Source: Cololabis saira
Taxonomy: Eukaryota > Chordata > Actinopteri > Beloniformes > Belonidae
Length of the DNA: 64,000 bases
Assembly (NCBI RefSeq): GCF_033807715.1
Contig: NC_084597.1
Span: 10,958,343 to 11,022,342 of the forward strand
Reading direction: 5' to 3'
Position 1 is the stretch's first letter, and the number at the start of each line of letters is the position of its first letter. Shown here piece by piece: positions 54,204 through 64,000 of this stretch. A program made the position numbers and the translations under genes. The notes under the pieces were generated by a model. It made no database searches and had not been told where the DNA came from. It saw only the letters and a list, made by a program, of their open reading frames with translations.

Positions 54204-55485
54204 GCAAGGCAAGTCAAGGCAAATTAGGGAAAATTAGGGCAAATCAAGGCAAATCAAGGCAAGTGAAGGCCAGAGGTGGAAAAAGTACTTAAAAATTGTA
54301 ATTGAGTAAAAGTATCTTTACTTTGCTTAAATCCTACTCAAAGTTAAAGTAAAAGTACTCATCTAAAAATTTACTTGAGTAAAAGTACAAAAGTACTTTT
54401 GAAATGTAATTTGAGTAAAAGTTACTTCAGTTATTTAATGCAAAAAAAAGGATGAGTCACAAATCAAATCCAGCACAAGTTGTTTTAATTAACTTCGAGG
54501 CATATTAAAGTACACACTTGTAAAAGCTCAGCTGAGCTCAGTAACAATGATCCTTTTACTTCCACAGAACAGGACAAAAAGGACAGTCACAACCTGTACT
54601 GTAAAGTGCAAACTATTTTCAGTCATATTGTCCAACCGACAACACTAAAACCAGAATCAAAGTATTCAAACACAAAATAAAGTGACCAATGCCCGCAGGA
54701 TCCTACTATTCACAATAAACCACAATAAAATGCCCACAAGATTTTCACCATAAATTTTGTACTCAGTAACGTGAGGGGGTTCAAATGTAGCGAAATAAAA
54801 TACTTGGGTCAAAATGTACTCGAGTAAAAGTAAAAATTACATATTTCAAAAACAACTTAGAAAATTACAAATTACTCATAAAAAGTACTCAATTACAGTA
54901 ACGTGAGTAAATGTAATTTGTTACTTTCCACCCCTGGTCAAGGCAAGTCAAGGCAAATCAAGGCAAGTCAAGGCAAATCAAGGCAGGTCAAGGCAAATCA
55001 AGGCAGGTCAAGGCAAGTCATGGCAAATTAGGGAAAAATAGGGCAAATCAAGGCAAATTAGGGGAAATTAGGGCAAGTCAAGGCAAATCAAGGCAAGTCA
55101 AGGCAAATCAAGGCAAGTCAAGGCAAATTAGGGAAAATTAGGGCAAATCAAGACAAATTAGGGAAAAATAGGGCAAATCAAGGCAAATTAGGGGAAATTA
55201 GGGCAAGTCAAGGCAAATCAAGGCAAGTCAAGGCAAATCAAGGCAGGTCAAGGCAAATCAAGGCAGATCAAGGCAAGTCAAGGCACATTAGGGAACATTA
55301 GGGCAAATCAAGGCAAATTAGGGGAAATTAGGGCAAGTCAAGGCAAATCAAGGCAAGTCAAGGCAAATCAAGGCAATTCAAGGCAAATTAGGGAAAATCA
55401 GGGCAAGTCAAGGCAAATCAAGGCAAATTAGGGGAAATCAGGGCAAAGCAAGTCAAGGCAAGTCATGGCAAATCAAGGCCAGATG
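54204..55485. repeat. 10-bp-period minisatellite, interrupted by a hAT element
   Basis: Units AAGGCAAATC, AAGGCAAGTC and AAATTAGGGA alternate in longer blocks that themselves recur, a higher-order pattern. The array begins about 270 bp upstream of the golph3 start codon. It is split by the element at 54271-54936. The embedded TTAGGG words follow the 10-base period, not a 6-base telomeric one. Confidence 0.93.
54271..54936. mobile_element. hAT element, CAGAGGTGGAAAAAGTAC ends, within the minisatellite
   Basis: Ends CAGAGGTGGAAAAAGTAC and TTTCCACCCCTG are flanked by GTGAAGGC (54263-54270) and GTCAAGGC (54937-54944), a 7-of-8 match. Subterminal AGTAAAAGTAC words are shared with 15425-16388. Confidence 0.82.
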
Positions 55486-55573
55486 ACATCTATTTTAAGT
55501 AAAATAAATTACACACACAATACAAAATAAAGATAACAGCTGGCACGGGCTAAAGAAAACGCGCATTTATACA

Positions 55574-57660
55574 GCTCTGAACTACACAGCACTGAGATCC
55601 TGTAATACCAGGACAGAGGATTTGCCTGCATCATTATTCAGATGAATATCATTTAAGACTTGGATAAGTACAGTCTCAGTGCTGTGGTGTGGCTGAAATC
55701 CAGAGTGAAATGCATTAAAGAGGTTGTTTTGCATCATAAAAGCATGGATTTGTTGGAAAACGACCTTTTCAATGATTTTCCCCAAAAATGGCAGATTTGA
55801 TATTGGCCTATAGTTACTAAGTGTTGTAGCATCCATATTTGATTTCTTTAGAAGAGGTTTTATTACTGCAGTTTTCAAGGCCTGGGGAAACTGGCCTGTT
55901 TGAAGAGAAGTATTTATTATCTGCAATACATCCGGAGCTATGCAGTTAAAAACTGTTTAAAAAAAGTTTGAAGTCAGAATATCAAGACAACACGTTGTGG
56001 GCTTTAATTTTGAAACAGTTTCCGTTAGGGTTGTATAATCTAAGGAGCAGAACTGTCCCAGTTTTACTAGAGGATGGGAAGGCCAGAGTGTTATCATTCC
56101 TGAGCTAGAGCTGCAAATTGCTTGTTTTATCTGTAATATTTTGTTTGTGAAAAAGGCAGCAAAGTCATTACAGGCCTTTTTAGACAGCAGTTCAGGGGGA
56201 ATTGAGGCTGTGGGGTTTGTCAGTCTGTCTACCACAGAAAACAGTGTCCAAGCATTATTACCGTTTCTATCGATAATCTCTGAAAAATACGATTGCCTTG
56301 CATTCTTCAGTTTCTGGTTATAGTTGCGAAGACTCTCTTTATAAATGTTGTAATATACCTGAAGTTTGTTTTTGCGCCAACTGCATTCTGCTTGTCTACA
56401 TATCCTTTTCTGTGCTTTAACCAGTGTGGCGTTTCTCCAGGGTGACTTTTTCCTCCCGGACAGAACTTTGGTCTTAATTGGGGCGATAGAATCAATAACT
56501 GTCATAACATTGGAACTGAAACTGTTAACAAGGTCATCAACTAGAACTGAGGGAAGGGTTGGTGATGGTGTAAAACCCTGGGTGAATAATGCACAGGTGT
56601 TATCATTTATATAACGCTTTCTGATTATCTCTGCTTCACCTTTCATAGGATTGGCAACAGTGGTCATTTTAAACAAAACACAGTAGTGATCAGACAGAGC
56701 AACATCGTTCACCACAACCTCTGAGATATTAATACCTTTGGAAATAATTAAATCTAGAACATGTCCTCGGTTATGCGTTGAATCTTTGACATGCTGGGAA
56801 AGCCCAAAATTATCCAGAATATTTAGTTCCTTAGCACATCCATCTTTGGGATTATCAACATGAATGTTAAAATCACCCACCAAAACAACACAATCAAAAT
56901 CCATGCACATAATTGACAGTAGTTTGGCAAACTCATCAAAAAACCTTGCATCATATTTGGGGGGTCTGTAGATGGTCACTAAGATTGCTCGACAGGGAGA
57001 TTTTAACTGAATGGCAACATATTCAAAGGAATCAAATTGACCATAAGACATTTTCTTACATTGGAAGCTGTCCTTGAATAGAGTGGCAACTCCGCCTCCT
57101 CTTCTAAGATTCTTGCTTCACTAAAGAAACTAAAATTCTGGGCTGTTGACTCAATAAGAACTGCTGCACTATTATCCTGACTTAACCAAGTTTCAGTTAA
57201 AAACATAAAATCAAGGTTGTGCTTGTTTATAAAATAATTGATTAAGAAACATTTGCCAACCAGAGGCCTGATATTTAAAAGGGCTATGAGGGCGGTGAGT
57301 TTTGGTTGACCGCTGTTTCCGGGGTGGTGGTTTGGGAGGGGTTGGGTGATGTGGGGGGGTTAAACAAAGGATTTTGGCATGGTGTTAGTTGTAATCCAAT
57401 ATTCACCAAGTTTTTCATCCTGTCAGAAAATTCCAGAAGTGGGGAGTCCTGACTGCCTGGAGAGAGAAAGCTGGGTGGGCTCTGGGGGGGTGAGGGTTTG
57501 GTGTCTCCTGTTGAGGCTTGGTGAGACTCCCCCTGTTGGAGTGAGGATAAGGATGATGATGATGATGACCCTGCAGTTTCTCTCTGACTTTGTTCTCCTT
57601 GTTCAGTCCTTATCTCAGCGTTCTCAACACAGCGACTTATCAGTAAACCCATTCAATAAC
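55574..57660 (-). mobile_element. L2/Rex1-like LINE, 5' part with endonuclease
   Basis: On the minus strand an N-terminal low-complexity ORF region (57652 downward, MGLLISRCVENAEI...) is followed by FLTETWLSQDNS and an apurinic endonuclease domain. That domain contains VVLVGDFNIHVD, HVLDLIISKG and ALSDHYCVLF (57051-55957). The first part of reverse transcriptase follows (LSNYRPISNLPFLGKIIEKV, ETVLIQVLNDI). The coding match breaks at LVLQDLSAV near 55585, before the catalytic motif. Frameshifts occur near 57050 and 55950. It is inactive, and it is oddly missing the 3' rather than the 5' half. Confidence 0.88.
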
Positions 57661-57689
57661 TAGTCATCTATTTGTCTAACCTGTAAACT

Positions 57690-59989
57690 CTCTGTCAACT
57701 CTTTTTAAAGGTTTTTAATGCCATTGGTTACTAAGCTGGTAAATACCTCATTGTCTTCTGGTGTTTTCCCCAGCTCCTTTAAACATACCTTTGTGGAACC
57801 ACTTCTCAAAAAATCTATCCTGGATCCCACTGATCCTAGTAGTTTTAGGCTCATATCAAAGATCCCATCCTGTCTAAAGTCATAGAGGAAGTGGTTGCTG
57901 AACAATTTACTACCTTTTTGGAGAAGTGCAACATTTTTGACTCTTTTCAGTCTGGTTTTCCGCAAGCATTACGCTACAGAAACTGCCCTGCTCAAGGTAT
58001 CTAGTGACATTATGATGTCTGCAGACTGGGAAATGCACTGTTCTGATCCTGTTGGATCTCTCCTCTGCATTTGACACTGTCGATCATGAAATCTTGTTAA
58101 CAAGACTGAGGGATTTGATTGGAATGTTAGGACCTGTTCTATCGTGGTTCATTTCCTATCTTTCAGGTAGAAGCTTTGGTGTTTCAGCAAACCAGTTCCT
58201 GTCTGACTCTACTGATTTGCCGTGCGGAGTACCTCAGGGTTCTATTTTGAGCCCACGTTTGTTTCTATTATATGTTCTCCCGTTGGATAAGAAAATCCAG
58301 GAGATTGCTGATGTTTCGTACCATTTATTTTCAGACCATATCCAGCTGTACTGCTCTTTTAAGGCCTCTAAGATTCAGTGATTGAACACCTTGATGGAGG
58401 GCCTTGTACAGATAAAACAGTGGCTCTGAACAAATTCCCTGCAGTTGAACTGAAGTTAAGTTGATAAGATAACACTGAAGTTGGCCCTGATGATGTCATT
58501 CTAGCTATCAGCCAGTTTTTAGGTGATTTGAGTGTCTCATTTAAGTGAAGCCTAAGGAAACTTGGTGTTGTCTTTGACAAAGAAATGTCATTAAATCACC
58601 ACTCCAACCAGTTGACGAGGAACTGTTTTTACCAGTTGAGGAATATTTCCAAACTAAGAGCAGTTGTTTCTAAAAATGATCTTGAGCTAATTATCAGATG
58701 TGTCAAAAGTATCACATTCATTACTCAGGTAGAAGTATAGATACTAGAGTTTAAAAATACTCCTGTAGAAGTTGAAGTATCAACTCAAGTTTTTTACTCA
58801 AGTAAAAGTATAAAAGTACTGGTTTCAAAACGACTTAAAGTATAAAAGTAAAAGTAATGTAAGGGGGAAAAAAGCCATTAAGGACAAAAGCCATTGAAAA
58901 GGAATGCATCTTAGTATAATGCAAATATATTAAAGAACCATATATGTGTACTATTGAGCATTAACATGTGTTTCAGAGAGCAGAAGATATGATGACTAGT
59001 TGCCTATAAGTATTGTAATAGTGCAAAAAGTCAAACTTCAGAGGCATGTTATCATTTATCCTAACCTTTATTGGAATGTACATCCAAGTTTAGTTGCAGG
59101 AATCTGAGGGAACGGATGTAAGAACAAAACTGGACAAGAACATCTGAAACAACCACAACCAAATTCACTCTATCCGGATGGAGCAATTTAACTGGATAGT
59201 TTTTTTTTAAAGGCCGAGATGAAATACAGTAACGAGGCTGTTTTTAAAATGTAAGGAGTAAAAAGTACAGATAATTGCGTGAAAATGTAAGGAGTAAAAG
59301 TAAAAAGTCATCTGAAAAATAATTACTCCAGTGAAGTAAAGATAACCAAAATTTCTACTTAAGTAAGGTAACAAAGTATTTGTACTTCGTTACTTGACAC
59401 CTCTGCATATTATTCATGCTTTTGTGTCATCTCATTTGGACGACTGCAACAGTTTGTTTTCTTGCTTAAACAAGAAAGAACTGTCTCGTCTTCATTTAGT
59501 CCAAAACTCTGCAGCAAGGCTGCTGACCTGCTCTGAAAGAAGGACTCACACCACCCCAATTTTAAAAACTCTTCACTGGCTCCCTGTCCCTTTTCGTTTT
59601 AACTTTAAAATCCTGGTGCTGACTTTTAGAGCTCTGCTTGGTCAGGTGACCAGAGCTTACTCATGGTCCCTCGTACCCGCTTTAAGAGGCGAGGAGATCG
59701 CTGCTTCCAGGCCGTAGAGGCTCTGGACTGTCTCTACAGTATGTTCTCTGGACTCCATCAATGCTTTTAAGAACAAACTTAAAACCCACCTGTTTCTCCA
59801 AGATTTTAGACATTAGTAGTAAGAGGGTTGTTTTATGACCACCATGTTGATTTTATGTTCTTTTATTCTAGGAGATTTTTATCTGTATCATTGTTTCTAT
59901 TGTATTTTTAAATTTATAGTAGTGTGTCTATTCTTTGTGAAGCACCTTGTGACATTCCCTTGTCTGTGAAAGGTTCTATAGAAATAAAG

Positions 59990-60055
<66 letters not shown>
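57690..60055 (+). mobile_element. L2/Rex1-like LINE, 3' part with RT and ACTT tail, split by a hAT
   Basis: RT motifs run in order: VIEEVVAEQF, FDSFQSGF, MDLSSAFDTVDHEILLTRL, FISYLSGRSF and CGVPQGSILSPRLFLLY. Next comes YHLFSDHIQLY, where the catalytic YADD is replaced. After the insertion at 58695-59405 the ORF resumes HAFVSSHLDDCNSLFS, LHLVQNSAARLLT and LHWLPVPFRFNFKIL, then a 3' UTR ending GTTCTATAGAAATAAAG and about 15 ACTT units. Several stops and frameshifts plus the changed catalytic motif make it inactive. It stands head to head with the LINE at 55574-57660. Confidence 0.9.
58695..59405. mobile_element. hAT element inserted in a LINE, relative of 49079-49832
   Basis: Its ends are CAGATGTGTCAAAAGTATC and CGTTACTTGACACCTCTG. 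The flanks CTAATTAT and CATATTAT agree at 6 of 8 positions. It splits LINE ORF codons for ...LELII and HAFVSSH. Its sequence is the reverse complement of 49079-49832 with few differences. Confidence 0.82.
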
Positions 60056-60056
<1 letters not shown>

Positions 60057-60741
60057 TAGAAACAGACATTGTCAACAAAAGTGCTCAAAGTATTTACATT
60101 AAGAGTAGTATAAAAGAACAGAATTCATTGATAAACAGGTAAAACATATAGATGTAGCATTTAAATACCGTTGCAGATTCATCTGGCTGTGTAAAGTCTG
60201 TTGCTAAGTTTCTTTTTCATTTTTTTCCCTCAAATTTCTTCTTTTTAGAATATAGTGGATTTTCAACATCTGAGCTATGGACTCAAAGATACAGATACAG
60301 ATTTTATCATACACAGGGAGGCAAATCTCTAAATTTCTCATTGCAAATCTTTTTAAAACGAAGTATAAACCAGATCTAGACTGTAGATCTATGCAATTAT
60401 AATTCTGCTGTCATGGGCAACAGCTGTGTAAATATGACCTTTTAAGATTAATTATCAGAATGTGCCTTCATTAAAGCCACTGATGTGCATTTGCATAAAT
60501 CTAATCAGTGTTTTATTTGACATCTTGATATAAATGTGTGGAAATTTGGAAGAGGAAACTTCAATAGCCTGCGGGACTTTGGACTGGTTTTATATTTCAT
60601 AACCTGATGGGAAAACATTAGGTAGATGTTAGCTGTCCTTCAGTGAGAAGTAGTGTAGAGCAATCCCCAGCTCTGTCACGAGTTAAAGTGTTGCCAGACA
60701 GGACACTGAGCCCAACACTGCAGACTGCTCACCCTCAAAGG

Positions 60742-61805
60742 CAGTGGTCTTCATTCCCGGTCCTCGACAGCCACTGTCCTGCATGTCTTAGACCAGGGGT
60801 GTCAAACTCATTTTGCTTGGCGGGCGGGATTTGACCAATTTTTTTCTCGCGGGCCGCACGCTCAAAATAACAAAAACGGTGCAATTTTTTTTTTTTTCAA
60901 ATTCTTTTTTTTTTACTATTGTTATCTAATCAAATATCAGTTTACCGGTAGTTCATTTTAAAGGAAATATGCACTTTGTTTACACTCTAATTATGTAAAA
61001 CATATTTCTTCAGGATCTTTTCTTGAAATTTCTAATTTTTTTTCAAATTATGTAAGATACTTTTAATATCATTTTACAAAGATAAACAGAAACAAGTATG
61101 TTTTTTTTATATTTCGTTTTTTTATAGGAAATTTAATTAAAAGCAAAATCTTTCTTATTACATCCAATAGTGTTTCTTTGTGATTTAGAGATTTTTCCAG
61201 TACAATTAAGTGTATTTATTTTTAAAAATTGGCGCGGATATTTACGCCAGTGTGCTGAAAAAGTCAGCACTTCTTTTTTAACTGTTTTACTTTGTCACTA
61301 TCCTCGTATTCAAAACTGAAATTCTCCGAATAAATATCTTCTATCATCTTTTTTAGCAGTGATATTTTTCCTGCGAAAATATATAATAGTAGTCAGTTAA
61401 TAAAAATAAACGACCGTCTACAAAGAAATAAAATCAGCAAATGCATTCTAGAAAACTAAAAAAAATGTCAAACTGCTCTCTTTGTGGAATAACGATGGAT
61501 TTGTAGAAGAAATATATTATCGGATATGCTGCAATTCATGGCAATTATTCATGCCTTCCTTTTTAGTAAATTAACATTTCGTTTTTTTGCCTTGGAAACT
61601 TCTCGCGGGCCGCATGAAAATCCCTCTCGGGCCTCACATTTGACACCCCTGTCTTAGACACTCTGATACAAATGCCTGTGTCACCAACAGAGCTGTGCAG
61701 ACCTTGATAACACGTTGGTGATGACCATTAATCATAATCAGGTGTGTTGAAGCAGGGAAACCTTGCAGGACAGTGGCCCTGGAGGACCAGGAATGAAGAC
61801 CACTG
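60742..61805. mobile_element. Outer hAT-like element, CAGTGGTCTTCATTCC ends, with nested hAT
   Basis: The left end CAGTGGTCTTCATTCCCGG pairs with the right end CCAGGAATGAAGACCACTG. Similarity extends about 40 bp inward to CACTGTCCTGC. Flanks CTCAAAGG and CTCTAAGG agree at 7 of 8 positions. The insertion at 60794-61651 makes up most of its length. Confidence 0.82.
60794..61651. mobile_element. hAT element, CAGGGGTGTCAAA ends, copy 2 (nested)
   Basis: Exact 8-bp duplications TCTTAGAC flank it at 60786-60793 and 61652-61659. It is the reverse complement of 32538-33406 over its whole length with scattered changes. Both copies follow the same host words, CTGTCCTGCATG. Confidence 0.92.
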
Positions 61806-61813
61806 CTCTAAGG

Positions 61814-62526
61814 GCCCACGAGACCAGAGAGATGGGGATGTTTTTGTCAGGAAGTGCACATATGACAAATCAATACGCAGAACACAATGTCCTACCAAAA
61901 AATAAAGCCAAAAGAGTTAGTTTGCTTATATTCTTCGTCAAAAAGAAAATATTGTAAGTCTTACACTGTACTAACAGCACTGCCATTGCTGAGGACATGT
62001 GTAATGTAATCTGTCAACACTAGGTGGCAGACTATGTGTGGGAAATATGCCTGAGCCATCTTTCTTTTACTTCTCTTTCTTAACCTATATTAACTACAGT
62101 AAATCTTTTTATCTGTCCTATGTACTTTGCTGTGATGGAAAATCAAAACTGCACTAACTCTTTTAAGACCACATCCAAACATTGGATAAATTGGAAAGGA
62201 AAATTAGCTCTTTAATGTTAACTTTACACCACCATTATCACTCACAATGTGAGAGTGGGCTACTTGTTGTCAAATGTTATACCGCAGGAGCTTTTTCATA
62301 GGCAGAGGGATATGACTGATGAATGACTTAAAAAAAACAAAAAACTTTTCCAACTGTTTCCATTTCATTTACTTTTCTGAACTCTCTTCATGTGCTCCAA
62401 AATAGTTTAAGTGTAGAAGTGGGAAAAGCTTGCTTTTTAGTAGGTTATTTTTCTGTATAACAAACAAGTTCTGGCTATGATTGCAACTTTTTTTTATTTT
62501 ATGTACCTGCTTCAACCCCACTCAGG
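61814..62526. other. Intergenic, no gene recognised
   Basis: No exon, bounded element or RNA gene was recognised. Confidence 0.4.
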
Positions 62527-62529
62527 GTG

Positions 62530-62785
62530 GAGTAGTATAGAACTGAACGGAATAGAATAGAACAGAATTGAAAGAATAGAATACAATACAATACAATACA
62601 ATGGAATAGAATAGAATAGAATAGAACAGGGCAGAATAGAATAGAATCGAATGGAATAGAATACAATACAATAGAACTGAATAGAATAGAATAAAATAGA
62701 ACAGAGTAGAAGGAATAGAATAGAATAGAATGGAATTGAATAGAATACAATACAATACAATAGAATACAATAGAATGGAATATGT
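62530..62785. repeat. Degenerate (AATAG)n / (AATAC)n microsatellite
   Basis: GAATAGAATAG, AATACAATAC and GGAATAGAAT words alternate for about 250 bp. They yield spurious Ile/Phe/Tyr/Ser/Leu-rich frames on the minus strand. Confidence 0.92.
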
Positions 62786-63680
62786 TTATCCCTTTCACCA
62801 CAGCACTCTAGTACACAAATTACAAAGATAAAGATTAAATAGAACAAGAGTCAAAAAATAAAATGACCCACATTTTTTACTATAAAATAAAGATAAAGAT
62901 TAAAATAAAGATGCAGTATATTCCAGCTGTCGTTGGTAAGACGCCCTGGAGACATCGCCTGTCCGGTAACGAGGCCACATGGAGACAAAAAAGGCAAGTA
63001 AGATAAATGACCATGCATGCGCACTTTTACGGACAATTTAAAATCATCAGTAAACGTAACATGCATGTTTTCTTTAGACTGTGAGAGTTATAAACCAGAA
63101 AACCCCAAGAAAATCCATACGGGCACCGGGAGAATAAGTCCACACAGGAAGGTGTCACTCGGGAGCCGTTGTGGGGCAACCGTTCTCTAAAACACAGCTT
63201 TTAAAGTCATTCAGCATTTAGTACAACACCCTCCCCAAAACATCTAAGTGAATTCACATACCATTAGGAGTTACATTGAAAGTCCCTCTTTAACTGATGA
63301 ACGAACGGTAGAATGAATTTATTTGGAATAATAATATTATTTTACATTAGTCATAAAAATGACTGTACTCTTTTCTCTTAGTTTACAAAGTACAGTACAT
63401 GAGCTATTACTTCAGTATTTTTGAATCACTTAATGTTTCCCAGTGTTGAATGCAGGGGCGAAAATCCCGTTTCATAGTTGGGGGGGACAATAAACAGTAA
63501 CATTTTAGAGAATAAATCCAGGGGGGGACAAGGAATAAAAGTTTTAGCATTCCTTTAATACAGCATTTTGACATTTTCATCTCTATCTCACAAACAGGCA
63601 GAAGACCTTTCTTAGAGTAATACAAAACAATGGTATTAGGTGGAAGGTGGCAATAATACAGCACATCTGACATAATACAC
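62786..63680. other. Intergenic, no gene recognised
   Basis: Nothing coding was recognised. A G-rich TTGGGGGGGACAA near 63479-63491 with GGGGGGGACAAG near 63520 suggests the end of a dispersed repeat, but boundaries were not found. Confidence 0.35.
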
Positions 63681-63758
63681 TGCAAAAACCCACAATCTTA
63701 ACAAGAATATTTGTCTTATTTCTAGTTAAAATGTCTCATTTTTAGTTAAAAAAAATCT

Positions 63759-64000
63759 CATTACACTTAAAACAAGACTCATCACTGGACAAAAACAACA
63801 ATTTTCACCTGTTTCAAGTAGATTTTCACTTAAAATAAGTAGAAAAATCTGCCAGTGGAACAAGATTGTTTTGCTTATAAGATAAATCTTGTTTCACTGG
63901 CAGATTTTTCTACTTATTTCAAGTGAAAATTTACTTGAAACAGGTGAAAATTGTCAAATAAGTTATTTTTCTGGTGATGACTCTTGTTTTAAGTGTAATG
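63759..64000. mobile_element. Long hairpin MITE running off the window end
   Basis: CATTACACTTAAAACAAGAC at 63759 is matched in reverse complement by GTCATCACC/CTTGTTTTAAGTGTAATG at the window end. The arms of about 115 bp around a short loop near 63880 share CAGTGGAACAAGATT and AATCTTGTTTCACTG. Sequence from about 63680 to 63758 probably belongs to the left arm, with its partner beyond the window. This is the layout of foldback MITEs such as the fish Angel type. Confidence 0.8.

Noticed and set aside
54204..55485. Interstitial telomere repeat suggested by many TTAGGG words
   Set aside because: The TTAGGG words follow a 10-base period within AAATTAGGGA units and are not in tandem 6-mers.
62499..62847. 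Ile/Phe/Tyr/Ser-rich minus-strand ORFs of up to 111 codons
   Set aside because: They are translations of a degenerate AATAG/AATAC microsatellite.

Overview
This is a window of vertebrate nuclear DNA, almost certainly from a ray-finned (teleost) fish. Coding sequence is split into short exons with GT-AG introns. The recognisable proteins are vertebrate. The space between them is packed with fish-type non-LTR retrotransposons, tRNA-derived SINEs, hAT/Harbinger MITEs and long microsatellites. No bacterial operon, CRISPR array, rRNA or functional tRNA gene was seen.

Genes, left to right. (1) Positions 465-601 (+) hold one DHX29-like helicase exon with good splice sites but no partner exons found in the window. 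(2) pstpip2 (-) runs from the start codon at 28193 to the stop at 3917. Thirteen coding exons were found and about one short exon near the C terminus was not. It encodes an F-BAR adaptor of myeloid cells. (3) pmaip1/Noxa (+) lies at 36151-36382 as two exons encoding a 45-residue BH3-only protein, with a compact promoter carrying kappaB-, CRE- and TATA-like motifs. (4) golph3 (-) runs from the start codon at 53937 to the stop at 44998. Its five coding exons give a complete 291-residue Golgi PI4P effector. pstpip2 and golph3 point leftward and pmaip1 points rightward between them. Human PSTPIP2 and PMAIP1 are both on 18q and GOLPH3 is on chromosome 5, so this looks like a fish-specific arrangement. 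I see no functional link among the genes.

The mobile fraction explains most remaining bases. I delimited many elements by terminal inverted repeats plus matching target-site duplications (TSDs). Those with exact 8-bp TSDs (hAT-like) are 4800-5371, 7363-8024, 11269-11976, 12376-13115, 14314-14839, 15425-16388, 20918-21475, 22643-23170, 24697-25571, 28468-30200, 32538-33406, 40864-41653, 49079-49832 and 60794-61651. Others show TAA (2026-2922, 6641-7082, 39126-39256), TTAA (17589-18361, 38875-39694), 6-bp (28484-29071, 37515-38246) or 9-bp (51998-53339) duplications. Many are nested, which gives relative insertion ages. LINE (L2/Rex1-like) pieces are at 965-1450, 55574-57660 (-) and 57690-60055 (+).

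The most unusual structures are: a hAT MITE subfamily that carries CCTT/CTTT microsatellites and half of another MITE as shared cargo; two composite elements (32.4-33.4 kb and 60.7-61.8 kb) with the same inner element at the same internal site and orientation; a duplicated palindromic element ending about 40 bp from the golph3 exon 2 splice donor; a 10-bp-period minisatellite just upstream of the golph3 promoter; and the orphan DHX29-like exon. I found no convincing previously undescribed multi-gene system.
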